DNA from: Hyphomonadaceae bacterium
GTDB taxonomy: Bacteria > Pseudomonadota > Alphaproteobacteria > Caulobacterales > Hyphomonadaceae
NCBI GenBank assembly: GCA_030697555.1
Contig: JAUYPV010000017.1
Span: 91,999-155,998, forward strand
Length of the DNA stretch: 64,000 nucleotides
Reading direction: 5' to 3'
Every line of letters begins with the position of its first letter. Positions within the stretch are counted from its first letter, which is position 1. This document shows positions 26,688-35,249 of the stretch, one piece after another. Under the pieces are notes generated by a model. It saw only the letters and a list, made by a program, of their open reading frames with translations, was not told where the DNA came from and did no database searches. The position numbers and the translations under genes were made by a program.

Positions 26688-26875
26688 TGTTCGCGCTGCT
26701 GGCGGTTGGCGGCTACTACGTCATCGCCGAGCACGGCGCGCATCTCTGGGCATCCTGGCCGCTTCTCATCCTGCTGGCCTGCCCGCTCATGCATTTCATG
26801 CACGGCGGGCATGGCGGGCATGGCAGCCACGCCAAACGCTCCGACGGCGACACCACGGGAGATCGCAATGGCTGA
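26687..26875 (+). CDS. DUF2933-type small membrane protein (3' part)
   Basis: 62 residues: MFALLAVGGYYVIAEHGAHL, a second helix and the motif LLACPLMHFMHGGHGGHGSH, the His/Gly tail typical of DUF2933 proteins. It normally follows a short polar head in one frame. Here that head lies in another frame just upstream. The 3' end overlaps the next gene by 8 bases. Function unknown; a membrane metal-binding role is plausible. Confidence 0.65.
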   Translation: MFALLAVGGYYVIAEHGAHLWASWPLLILLACPLMHFMHGGHGGHGSHAKRSDGDTTGDRNG

Positions 26876-27551
26876 GCACTCTGATTTTTCGGGCTATGGC
26901 CTGTGGCTACTGGTCATCGTCAACTCCATCTTCTTCAGCGTCTTCGCGTTCAGCTTCGCCAAACCTAGCTCGGGCAGGGATTGGCGCAGTCTCGGCGCAT
27001 TCTCCGCTTTCATCGTCGCGCTATTCACGGAGATGTATGGTTTTCCGCTGACGCTTTACCTGCTGGCGCCATGGCTCCAGACTTTCCTGCCCGGCGTCGA
27101 TCTGCTGACACACAATGCGGGGCATTTCTGGCCTACCCTGCTTGGCTGGAAAGGGGATCCCCATTTCACCCCGATCCATTGGCTGAGCGATGGCCTCATC
27201 ATCGGCGGCCTTTGGCTGCTGGTCGAATCCTGGACGGTTCTGCACCGCGCCCAAGCCAATGGGGCCCTCGCGGTCAAGGGCCCCTACAAGGTCGTTCGCC
27301 ATCCGCAGTACGTCGCGTTCATCCTGGTGATGACCGGCTTCCTCGTGCAGTGGCCGACGATCCTGACGGCGGTCATGTTCCCGATCCTGGTCTATATGTA
27401 TCTCCGGCTCGCCAAGAGCGAAGAGCGCGAGGCCACGGCTCAATTCGGCGAGCAATGGCGCGCCTACGCATCTCGCACGCCGGGTTTCGTGCCGCGCTTC
27501 GGCCGAGGGGTCTCGAGGGTCGCCAAACCTCCGGCGAAGCAAGCACAATGA
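26868..27551 (+). CDS. isoprenylcysteine carboxyl methyltransferase-family (ICMT/PEMT) membrane protein
   Basis: 227 residues with five or so helices. The C-terminal signature of the ICMT/PEMT group is present: GPYKVVRHPQYVAFILVMTG (about 136-155) and EREATAQFGEQWRAYASRTP (about 185-205). Members methylate lipids or small molecules with SAM; the substrate is not known. It starts inside the end of the DUF2933-type gene and ends overlapping the HlyD gene (ATGA), so it belongs to the exporter operon. Confidence 0.82.
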   Translation: MAEHSDFSGYGLWLLVIVNSIFFSVFAFSFAKPSSGRDWRSLGAFSAFIVALFTEMYGFPLTLYLLAPWLQTFLPGVDLLTHNAGHFWPTLLGWKGDPHFTPIHWLSDGLIIGGLWLLVESWTVLHRAQANGALAVKGPYKVVRHPQYVAFILVMTGFLVQWPTILTAVMFPILVYMYLRLAKSEEREATAQFGEQWRAYASRTPGFVPRFGRGVSRVAKPPAKQAQ

Positions 27552-28519
27552 AAGTATCGCCCAAATCGGTCGTTGCGATGGTCGCCATCGGCCTGGTCGC
27601 CATCGTTGTCGCCTCAATGTTCGCCTACTGGAGCCTGCGTCCACAGCCGGTGCCGCAACAGGTCATCTATGGCAGCGGCCGCATTGAGGCCGACGAAGTC
27701 CGCATTGGCGTCGAGGTTGCCGGCAGGCTGCTGGAAGTGAACGCGGTCGAGGGTGCGTCAATCGAAAAAGGCGCGCTTGTGGCCCGGATCGATGAGGGTG
27801 ACTACACCCTTCAGGCCGAACAGGCGGCCGCGCAGCGAACCGCGGCACAGCGGGCCGCGTCCAAACTCGCGCCTCAAATCGATGTCGCCAAACATCACGC
27901 GGAGACCGCGAAGACGGATCTGCGACGGTTTGAGAGTTTGGAAACGCAGGGTGCGGTCTCAGTCCGGGAGGCGGATCTCCAGCGCAACGCCAACCAGACG
28001 GCGCTCAATCAGGTGCGCACGCTGCAGGAACAGCAGGCCGAGGCGCGGGCGCAGGCGGAAGTCGCATCGAGAAGCCTGGCGCTCGCACAGTCGCGCATCG
28101 GCAAGACGCAGATTTACGCGCCAATCTCGGGCGCCATTCTGCAACGGCTCGCCCAGCCCGGAGAAGTCGTTGCGCCGGGTCAGGCGGTGGCGATCATGGC
28201 GGACCTTTCAATCGCAAAGCTCAAGGTCTTCATCAGCGAGCGCGATCTCGGCAAGGTTCGGCTGGGCGCTCCGGCGCGCATCCGTGTCGACGCCTTCCCT
28301 GGCCGCGACTTCCCGGCCCGTCTTGCGCGAGTGGACGCCCAGGCGCAGTTCACACCGCGCGATGTCCATATGGAGGACGAGCGCAGCCGCACTGTCTTCG
28401 GCGTCACGCTGGAAGCGTCCAATCCCGAGGGCCTGCTCAAGCCTGGGATGCCAGCGGATGCGTGGATCCTTTGGGATGAAAAATCGGCCTGGCCGGACCG
28501 GCTTCAGGTTCCAGAGTAG
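27548..28519 (+). CDS. HlyD-family membrane fusion protein (YbhG-like)
   Basis: 323 residues. Membrane anchor (about 8-28), lipoyl half GSGRIEADEVRIGVEVAGRL, a long coiled coil (about 90-165) rich in Ala/Gln/Arg, the second lipoyl half TQIYAPISGAILQRLAQPGE and a beta-barrel region. It links the ABC permeases downstream to the periplasm or an outer-membrane channel. Coupled by ATGA to the methyltransferase-like gene before it. Confidence 0.88.
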   Translation: MKVSPKSVVAMVAIGLVAIVVASMFAYWSLRPQPVPQQVIYGSGRIEADEVRIGVEVAGRLLEVNAVEGASIEKGALVARIDEGDYTLQAEQAAAQRTAAQRAASKLAPQIDVAKHHAETAKTDLRRFESLETQGAVSVREADLQRNANQTALNQVRTLQEQQAEARAQAEVASRSLALAQSRIGKTQIYAPISGAILQRLAQPGEVVAPGQAVAIMADLSIAKLKVFISERDLGKVRLGAPARIRVDAFPGRDFPARLARVDAQAQFTPRDVHMEDERSRTVFGVTLEASNPEGLLKPGMPADAWILWDEKSAWPDRLQVPE

Positions 28520-28523
28520 ACGC

Positions 28524-30224
28524 GTGCCGCTCCCCCTGGTCATTGAAGCGGAAGGACTGGGCCGCCGTTTCGGCGCGCGAACCGTCTTGGAGGGCGTGAG
28601 CATCGGCGTCCGGCAAGGCGAGGTCTTCGGGGTCGTCGGCCCGGACGGGGCGGGGAAGACCACCTTGCTACAAATTCTAGCTGGAATCCTGCGCCCGAGC
28701 TTTGGGGCATGCCGGGTGCTGGGCGAGGATGTGCGCCGACGCGCGGACCGCGTCCAGGCCAAGGTCGGTTACATGTCGCAGGGCTTCTCACTCTATGACC
28801 AGCTCACCGTCGCAGAGAACATCTCCTTCGCCGCCGGCATTCGCGACGTGCCCAAGGCGGCCTTCGCCGCGCGCAAGACACAGCTGCTGAACATGGCGGG
28901 TTTGGAGCGATTTGAAGCCCGGCGGGAAGGCGCGCTCTCTGGCGGCATGCGCAAGAAACTCGCCCTTTGCGCCAACCTCATTCACGAACCGCCCCTGTTG
29001 ATCCTGGATGAACCGAGCCTGGGCGTCGATCCGCTATCACGGCGCGAACTCTGGCGCATGCTGGAAGGCGCCAAGGCGGCAGGACGCTCCATCATTTTCG
29101 CCACCTCCTACATGGATGAGGCTGACGGCAGCGACCGGGTGCTCCTGTTGCGAGATGGCCGGCCCCTGGCGATTGGGTCTCCCGCCGAGCTTCGCACATC
29201 GGCTCGCCAGCGGGTCTATCGCGTCACGACCGCCGACCCCACAGCGCTGGAAAACCAGCTGACGGACTCCGCCGCGGTGCTCAGCTTCCAGAAGCGGACG
29301 CTCGGCGAATACAGGGTGCAGCTCTCGGAGGCCGCGCAGCCGCATTTTCCGGCAGCCAAGACGGCCGAGATCGCCGAGCCCACCATGGAGGATGTTTTTA
29401 CCGTCGCCTCGGCCCCGCTTGGGCGTTCGTCGTCTCCATCCGCTGCTTCGCAGAACCGGGCGCCATCTTCGGAAATCCTCGTAGCGGCGCAGGCAATCAC
29501 CCAGAGGTTCGGCGACTTCGTCGCGGTCGACGACGTCAGTCTCGAGATCAAGGCCGGGGAAGTCCTAGGGCTCTTGGGACCCAATGGCGCGGGCAAAACG
29601 ACGCTCATCCGGATTCTCTGCGGACTGCTCTCGCCGACCGAGGGGCGCGCACAAGTCGCCGGCTTCGACGTCGCCCGCCAGAGCGACCAGGTGCGGGCGA
29701 CTATCGGCTACGTCTCACAGAAGTTCTCACTGTTCACTGACCTGACGTCGCAGGAAAACTTGAGTTTCTTTACGCGCGCCTACGGGGTGGCGCCCGCCGA
29801 GGTGACGTCGCGCATCGCCTGGGCCTGCGAGCGCGCCGGATTCCACCTTGGAGAGGAGGGCCTGGTCCGCAACCTCTCCAGCGCCCTCAGACAGCGTCTC
29901 GCGCTGGCCTGCGCCATCGTTCACCGGCCGCGCGTGCTGTTTCTCGACGAGCCCACGTCGGGTGTCGACCCGCTTTCGCGATTCCGGTTCTGGCGGCTCA
30001 TATCGACGTTGGCCGCGGAGGGCGTGGCGGTGATCGTCTCCACCCACTATCTCGAAGAAGCCACCTATTGCGATCGGCTGGGCCTGATGATGGATGGCCG
30101 CATGATCGCATTGGGTTCGCTGGCTATGCTGGAAGCGGAACTGGGACTCAAGGGCGCGCGCGTCGAAGACGTGTTCATGGGCTTCATTGATCGCGAACGA
30201 AAAAAACTGACGAGGGCGGCATGA
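28524..30224 (+). CDS. ABC transporter ATPase with two fused nucleotide-binding domains (YbhF-like)
   Basis: 566 residues from a GTG. Domain 1 (about 1-230): Walker A GPDGAGKTT (Asp in place of the usual Asn), signature LSGGMRKKLALC, Walker B LLILDEPSLGVDP. Domain 2 (about 325-560): Walker A GPNGAGKTT, degenerate signature LSSALRQRLALA, Walker B VLFLDEPTSGVDP. It drives the two ABC-2 permeases that follow. The altered second signature suggests unequal ATP sites. The permease start overlaps its stop. Confidence 0.9.
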   Translation: MPLPLVIEAEGLGRRFGARTVLEGVSIGVRQGEVFGVVGPDGAGKTTLLQILAGILRPSFGACRVLGEDVRRRADRVQAKVGYMSQGFSLYDQLTVAENISFAAGIRDVPKAAFAARKTQLLNMAGLERFEARREGALSGGMRKKLALCANLIHEPPLLILDEPSLGVDPLSRRELWRMLEGAKAAGRSIIFATSYMDEADGSDRVLLLRDGRPLAIGSPAELRTSARQRVYRVTTADPTALENQLTDSAAVLSFQKRTLGEYRVQLSEAAQPHFPAAKTAEIAEPTMEDVFTVASAPLGRSSSPSAASQNRAPSSEILVAAQAITQRFGDFVAVDDVSLEIKAGEVLGLLGPNGAGKTTLIRILCGLLSPTEGRAQVAGFDVARQSDQVRATIGYVSQKFSLFTDLTSQENLSFFTRAYGVAPAEVTSRIAWACERAGFHLGEEGLVRNLSSALRQRLALACAIVHRPRVLFLDEPTSGVDPLSRFRFWRLISTLAAEGVAVIVSTHYLEEATYCDRLGLMMDGRMIALGSLAMLEAELGLKGARVEDVFMGFIDRERKKLTRAA

Positions 30225-31318
30225 AGCCTGCTCGCATGTTCGCCTTCGCACGCAAAGAGGTTCTGGAGATCATCCGCGATCCGATCACGGTCTGGATCGC
30301 TCTCTTCATGCCGCTGATGATGTTGTTCCTGTTCGGGGTCGCGCTGTCGTTCGACGTGAAGGATGCGCCCCTGGTCATCGTTGACCACGACAAGAGCGCG
30401 GCCAGCCGCGCGCTGTCGGCGCAATTTCTCAACACCGGCTATTTCCGTCTTGCCGACGCGCCGGAGGACGAGCGTGTAGCCGAGCATGCCCTGATGCAAG
30501 GCAAGGCCCGAGCGGTCCTGGTCATTCCGCCTAACTTCGGTCGCCGGTTGACCCAGGGCGAGACCGCCCCTGTCCAGTTCTTGGTGGACGGAACCTACGC
30601 CAGCACGGCAGCCATCGTCTCGGCCTATGGCCGTGCGATCATGCACGCTTTTCCAAAGGGAACACTCGATCTGCCGATCCAGCCGCAGGTGCGAGTCTGG
30701 TACAACCCCCAGCTCCGAAGCCGCGATTTCATCGTGCCAGGCCTGTTCGCCGTGATCCTGATGGCCTTCCCACCGCTTCTGACGGCCCTCGCCGTGACGC
30801 GCGAAAAGGAACTCGGCACCATCGCCCAGATCTACGCCTCGCCGCTGACCAAAGCCGAGTTCGTCATTGCCAAGCTGTTGCCGTATGCGGCTATCGCCTT
30901 CCTCCAGCTGCTGATCGTGCTGGCCGGCGGCTTCCTGCTATTCCAGGTCCCGATGCACGGCAGCCTGGCGCTCCTGATAGCGCTCGGGCTGATCTACGTC
31001 CTCACCACGGTCTCGATCGGCCTGTTGGTCTCGACCCTCGTGCGCACCCAGGTCGCGGCCATGCTGGTGACCCTGATCCTGACGCTGATGCCCTCGTTCC
31101 TGTTTTCAGGGTTCATCTATCCCATCTTCACCATGCCGACGTTCTTTCAGGGCTACTCGGCGCGGATTCCGACGATGTATTTCGTGAACATCTCGCGCGG
31201 GATCGTGATGCGCGGCGCCGGCCTCCCTGAGCTGTGGACCAACGTCGCCGTGCTGGTGGTCTACACAGCGGTCGTCCTGATCCTCGCCACCTTGCTCCTG
31301 AAGAAACGGATCGCCTGA
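30221..31318 (+). CDS. ABC-2 type permease (YbhS-like)
   Basis: 365 residues. N-terminal helix after KEVLEIIRDPITVWIAL, a large extracytoplasmic domain (about 45-175), then five helices from about 180 with the ABC-2 region VTREKELGTIAQIYASPLTK. It forms a heteromeric channel with the next gene's product. Coupled by ATGA to the ATPase gene. Homologues export drugs and dyes; in this island a metal-stress or membrane-repair role is possible. Confidence 0.88.
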   Translation: MKPARMFAFARKEVLEIIRDPITVWIALFMPLMMLFLFGVALSFDVKDAPLVIVDHDKSAASRALSAQFLNTGYFRLADAPEDERVAEHALMQGKARAVLVIPPNFGRRLTQGETAPVQFLVDGTYASTAAIVSAYGRAIMHAFPKGTLDLPIQPQVRVWYNPQLRSRDFIVPGLFAVILMAFPPLLTALAVTREKELGTIAQIYASPLTKAEFVIAKLLPYAAIAFLQLLIVLAGGFLLFQVPMHGSLALLIALGLIYVLTTVSIGLLVSTLVRTQVAAMLVTLILTLMPSFLFSGFIYPIFTMPTFFQGYSARIPTMYFVNISRGIVMRGAGLPELWTNVAVLVVYTAVVLILATLLLKKRIA

Positions 31319-31320
31319 CC

Positions 31321-32424
31321 ATGCTGGGGCGCATCGCTGGACTGGTCGGCAAGGAGTTCTCGCAGATGCTGCGCGACCCTGTGATGCTGTTCCTGATCTT
31401 CTGGCTGACCACGGCTGAGGTCGCCATGTGCACCATGGCGGTGGGCATGGACGTCAAGAACCTGAAGCTTGGCTTGATCGACAACGATCGCACCGAGATC
31501 AGCCGCGCCTTCACCCGGGAGCTGATATCGGCGGACACCTTCATCCAGTCGGGCGCCTTTGCCTCCGAACGCGAAGCGGAGGCCGGACTGCGCAAGGGGG
31601 TCCTCGACGCAGTGGTCGAGATCCCGCCCGACTTCGGCGCCCGGGTCGCGGCCGGCCGTCAGACCTCTGTCGGCGTTGTGGTCGACGGCTCGAACGCCGA
31701 CGTGGCCTCGCGCGCGCGCGCCTACATTATCGAGATGACCTCCCGCTTTGCCGGTGAGCGGAGCATGGGCTCGATGCCGATGCGCGCCGGCGTGCAGCCG
31801 GCGGTGCGCGTCTGGTACAACCCAAGCCTCACCAATACGAATTTCATCGCGCTCGCCATGATCGCCCAGGCCGGCTTCATGCTGGCCGTCATATTGCCGG
31901 CGGCCGGCATGGTCCGCGAAAAGCAGAACGGCACCCTGGAGCAGATCCGCGTCACACCCATCCGGGCCCACGAGATGTTCATCGGCAAGATCCTGCCGCC
32001 TGTCATCATCAGCACCGGGGCGATGCTTCCCTCGCTCCTGGTGGCTCGAGTGCTGAACGTGCCGGTCAGTGGCAGCGTAGTGACCTTTCTCGCGCTCAAT
32101 CTGGTGTTCCTTCTGAGCGCCGTCTCGATCGGGGTGTTCGTGGCGACGGTCACCAGCACGCTTCAGCAGGCGCTGCTGACGAGCTTCTTCGGTCTTTTCC
32201 CGCTGCTTTTTCTCTCCGGCAGCGTCACGCCCATCGAGAGCATGCCCCAATGGCTGCAGATCGGGGCTGAGGCGAGCCCGCTTCGCCACGGTATTGCGAT
32301 CGTCACGGGGCTTTTCCTGAAGGGCGCGGGCATGGACGAGCTTTGGCCTCACGCAGCCGCGCTGGCCGCAATCGGCGTCCCGTTGTTTGCTCTTAGTTGG
32401 TTTCTGTTCCGACGGCAGTGGTGA
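31321..32424 (+). CDS. ABC-2 type permease (YbhR-like)
   Basis: 367 residues starting MLGRIAGLVGKEFSQMLRDP, two bases after the previous stop. Same architecture as its neighbour: N-terminal helix, extracytoplasmic domain with VWYNPSLTNTNFIAL, then ABC-2 helices with VREKQNGTLEQIRVTPIRAH. Last gene of the exporter operon. Confidence 0.88.
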   Translation: MLGRIAGLVGKEFSQMLRDPVMLFLIFWLTTAEVAMCTMAVGMDVKNLKLGLIDNDRTEISRAFTRELISADTFIQSGAFASEREAEAGLRKGVLDAVVEIPPDFGARVAAGRQTSVGVVVDGSNADVASRARAYIIEMTSRFAGERSMGSMPMRAGVQPAVRVWYNPSLTNTNFIALAMIAQAGFMLAVILPAAGMVREKQNGTLEQIRVTPIRAHEMFIGKILPPVIISTGAMLPSLLVARVLNVPVSGSVVTFLALNLVFLLSAVSIGVFVATVTSTLQQALLTSFFGLFPLLFLSGSVTPIESMPQWLQIGAEASPLRHGIAIVTGLFLKGAGMDELWPHAAALAAIGVPLFALSWFLFRRQW

Positions 32425-32536
32425 CGTCGGACATGTGAACCGCGATCCGGATGCGCGGCCTCGTTATTTCGACCTGACCGGACGCTGCAAGCGAAGTCGA
32501 GCTCATCGAGCGCAAGGGGAAAGGGTCATCCAGATA

Positions 32537-32715
32537 CGACGTACGCGTGTCTTTCGTCTGCTGTCTGGGTATCGTGATCGCGCGCCTGCCCGTCTCCACT
32601 CGATCACGGCCGCCCTGGTGGCGCTCTCGGACCTGGTCGTCGATTTTCCCGAGGTCGAAGATCTCGACATCAACCCCCTGCTGGCCGATGCGGACGGCGT
32701 CCTGCCGATCATTTC
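32537..32715 (+). pseudogene. C-terminal remnant of an acyl-CoA synthetase (ADP-forming)/Pat-type protein
   Basis: In one frame the DNA encodes TRVFRLLSGYRDRAPARLHS and then LVALSDLVVDFPEVEDLDIN followed by PLLADADGVLPI. This is the end of the ATP-grasp domain of ADP-forming acetyl/acyl-CoA synthetases and GNAT-fused acetate-CoA ligases. No start or upstream domain is present, and the final strand is overwritten by the convergent cytochrome-like gene. A relic of an acetate-activating enzyme fits the acetate-centred genes of the island. Confidence 0.6.
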
Positions 32716-33197
32716 GGTGGGACAAACGTGCCGTCTGGTTTCAAAAAGGGGCCATAGTACTTCTCGTGGCAGTCCGTGCAGACTTGATACAAGTCCGCGC
32801 CCGCCTTGAACATCCTGTCGGCGTCGCGCTTGACTGTAGCCGCCTTTACCGCAAGCGCCGCGCGAGTAAGATCACGCGCATACCTCGCCCAGTCATTGTC
32901 GGACGCTGCCAACTTCAGTCCGCGACCCGGTAGCAGCAGGAGATTGCCGCCTTCCGCAACGATGGCGGCCTCGCGTTCTGCCGCCGCCCAGTCTTCTTCC
33001 GTTTCCGGAGTGAGATAGACTGTTCCGTTCTCTGTTTCCATGGTCCCGGCGCGCCCCCACAAAGCGATAGCGGCCGGGTCGATGACGTGCTTCATCACCT
33101 GTTGCGTCGAAAGCGTTGTGTCGAACTGACCGCCACCGTCGCTTCGGGAGCAGGATGCGGCGAGCAAGGCGCAAATGACCAGCCATTCGCCACGCAT
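32709..33197 (-). CDS. cytochrome c'-like lipoprotein
   Basis: 162 residues. Signal peptide with lipobox LLAASC, helical body and one heme-attachment motif CTDCH near the C-terminus (YQVCTDCHEKY), the position used in cytochrome c' four-helix proteins. It is likely an outer- or inner-membrane-anchored periplasmic electron carrier or gas/metal sensor. Tail to tail with the synthetase remnant. Confidence 0.75.
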   Translation of the reverse strand: MRGEWLVICALLAASCSRSDGGGQFDTTLSTQQVMKHVIDPAAIALWGRAGTMETENGTVYLTPETEEDWAAAEREAAIVAEGGNLLLLPGRGLKLAASDNDWARYARDLTRAALAVKAATVKRDADRMFKAGADLYQVCTDCHEKYYGPFLKPDGTFVPPK

Positions 33198-33360
33198 GAG
33201 TCACCTTTCAGCGCCGAGGAGGGCGAGCCAATCACCGTCGAACGATTGGTCTCTGGGAATGCCTGCGTTCGACGGCGCCAGCTACCGGTATCCAAAACTT
33301 TGAGCCCACATTCGATTGCGCCGTGCAGCTCGGGATCAGGAACACTGGACACAGCGCAGA

Positions 33361-33693
33361 TCAGTGCGACGTATCCATCTTCATCATGGCGGAATGCTTC
33401 TCCATCATTGCCGCGCAGGCCTGATCCTTCATCATGTCCTCCTGCGGCATCTTCATGCACGACATCATCTTGGACATGTCGGCCTCCGACATGTTCATCT
33501 TCTTCATCATGTCAGCGCATCCCTGGTTCTTCATCATGTCGTTGCGCGACATGGACATGCACGAACCCATCATTCCCCCGCCTGTTGCGGGCGTCTTCAT
33601 ATCCGACGAGGGTGGCGGCGCGTAGGAGCAGCCCGCGGCGGCGAGGGCGGCGGCGGCGGCGACACCAATTGCCGTCAGTTTCGAGACGTTCAT
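33361..33693 (-). CDS. Met/Cys-rich periplasmic lipoprotein, putative copper sponge
   Basis: 110 residues. Signal peptide with lipobox AAAGC (about Cys22), then a chain very rich in Met, Lys, Asp and Cys: GGGMMGSCMSMSRNDMMKN, CADMMKKMNMSEADMSKMMS and DMMKDQACAAMMEKHSAMM. About twenty Met and four Cys in the mature part could bind Cu(I) or Ag(I). Three near-repeats of the type DMMK(N/D)QxCA...MM suggest internal duplication. An island promoter motif lies 71 bases upstream. Function inferred from composition. Confidence 0.75.
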   Translation of the reverse strand: MNVSKLTAIGVAAAAALAAAGCSYAPPPSSDMKTPATGGGMMGSCMSMSRNDMMKNQGCADMMKKMNMSEADMSKMMSCMKMPQEDMMKDQACAAMMEKHSAMMKMDTSH

Positions 33694-33763
33694 GTGCGAT
33701 CTCCTGCAATTGGGGAATAAAGCGCCGTCGGCGACACACCTTTTAGTTTCCCCTCTCCCACCA

Positions 33764-33790
33764 ATACGCACGCCAAGCGAATTGCCCCGG
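33764..33790 (-). promoter_or_regulatory. island promoter motif, copy k
   Basis: Minus strand: CCGGGG, 15 nt, GCGTAT, 71 bases before the Met-rich lipoprotein start. Confidence 0.5.
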
Positions 33791-34191
33791 ACCCTATTCT
33801 CTCGTTTTGGCAGCTATCACGCGAACCAGGCCCCGCGCGAGAACCGCTCACCGCCAGGACGGGTCAGCTCAGAAGTGTCTTGACTGCCTCCAGCAGGGCC
33901 ATCGGATCGTGCTGGCCCTTGTACGTGGAGATGGATGTCGATCGAGACAGGCAGCCCGTAGACCGCCATCTGAGCGGACCTCACTGAGTATTCGACTCTG
34001 AAAACAACAGCATACGGAGTCTCGCAGGACTGGCCAATGAACGCGAGGTTCGTGGTTGCGGGCGGGCGCACGTGTGGCCGCCCTTAGGCAGGGTGGAGGA
34101 CTTGCAACACCAAGCTAGCGTTCACGCTCGCCGCACAACGAAAAGCACCGGCCTTTCGGCCAGGGCTTCCCATTTCTTGCGCGGGTCTCGA
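33791..34191. other. spacer without a supported gene
   Basis: Short frames occur on both strands, the longest about 84 codons on the minus strand (33817-34071), but none has a credible ribosome binding site or a family I recognise. Possible eroded gene. Confidence 0.4.
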
Positions 34192-34965
34192 CTATCTGCG
34201 CGAGGAGGACAGGACCATGAGCACGATGCGGAACATGTTGACGAACGAGATGAAGAAGTTGAGCGCGCCCCAGTTGGTGAGGACCGCAAGGCTGCGGGTG
34301 TCGCCACCGAACTCGTAATAACCCTGCTTCAGCTGCTGTGTCTCGACCGCGATCAGCGCCGCCGAAAGAACAAACACCGCGCCCATGATGATCCACTCGA
34401 AGGTGGACGAAGGCGGCAGGATAAGGTTGAGCAGCGACAGCGCCACGACGCCCCACAGCGCCATTACGGCGAACGAGCCGATGCCGCTGAGGTTGTGCTT
34501 GGTGGTGTAGCCCCACAGCGAAAGCGCGCCGAAAGCCGAGGATGTGATCAGGAACGCCTTGGCGATCGTCACATAGCTCGTCGTCAGGCCGATGCCGCCG
34601 CGTGTGGAGAGTCCAGTCGCGCCTTCCGCCATCACCACCCAGATGCCGAGGCCGAGGCCCAGCATGGTGACGATGGACCAGTAGAGGATGCCGGTCGCCA
34701 GCGGCGACGGGTTCTTCATGAAGAACATCGAGCCGAGCAACAGGACGATCGGACCCCACTGGACGACATAGAAGAGCGGCGTGCCGAACACCAGCTGCGT
34801 CACGGGCTCGACCGTGCCCGCGACATAGGCCAGCGCGCCGGCGAGCGCGATGCCGATCATAAGTTTATTGTAGACGCCCAGCATGAAGCTGCGGAGGCCA
34901 GCGTCCACGGACATGTCGCCAGCACGAGCCCCTGGGCGAGTCTGGGCCTGTTGGAAGTCAGCCAT
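34192..34965 (-). CDS. Bax inhibitor-1/YccA-family membrane protein
   Basis: 257 residues from the ATG behind GAGG. Seven hydrophobic helices, starting after LRSFMLGVYNKLMIGIALAG and ending near NFFISFVNMFRIVLMVLSS with a basic tail. Bacterial members modulate FtsH proteolysis (YccA) or act as pH-dependent ion leaks (BsYetJ). Here a copy of the island promoter motif about 170 bases upstream suggests induction with the metal response. Confidence 0.9.
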   Translation of the reverse strand: MADFQQAQTRPGARAGDMSVDAGLRSFMLGVYNKLMIGIALAGALAYVAGTVEPVTQLVFGTPLFYVVQWGPIVLLLGSMFFMKNPSPLATGILYWSIVTMLGLGLGIWVVMAEGATGLSTRGGIGLTTSYVTIAKAFLITSSAFGALSLWGYTTKHNLSGIGSFAVMALWGVVALSLLNLILPPSSTFEWIIMGAVFVLSAALIAVETQQLKQGYYEFGGDTRSLAVLTNWGALNFFISFVNMFRIVLMVLSSSRR

Positions 34966-35134
34966 GATGTCCTCTTTCAACCTTGTCCACGGCAGCGAAA
35001 AGCTCGCGACCCTTTGCTAGAAGAATGGTCCCGGCGCCCGCATCTGGACGATCGCCTCCTTGGCATGCAGGTGGCTCACTGCCCTCGTCCGGCCGCCCCC
35101 TCGGGATGGTTCATTGTTGCTCTCGCTCATGAGA

Positions 35135-35161
35135 ATACGCAGCGCGCAGCAACGCCCCTGA
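35135..35161 (-). promoter_or_regulatory. island promoter motif, copy l
   Basis: Minus strand: TCAGGG, 15 nt, GCGTAT, about 170 bases before the Bax-inhibitor-like gene. The long leader holds a 37-codon open frame (35017-35130). Confidence 0.5.
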
Positions 35162-35249
35162 TGGATGGAGAGCCGACCTCTGCGATTTCCCGCTTGAGTC
35201 CGGGGTACGTCCTGGATCAAGAAGCGCCGCCCACGACCGGGTATCAGCT

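Noticed and set aside
33817..34071. An 84-codon minus-strand frame
   Set aside because: No ribosome binding site, no family resemblance, and atypical composition; left as possible relic.
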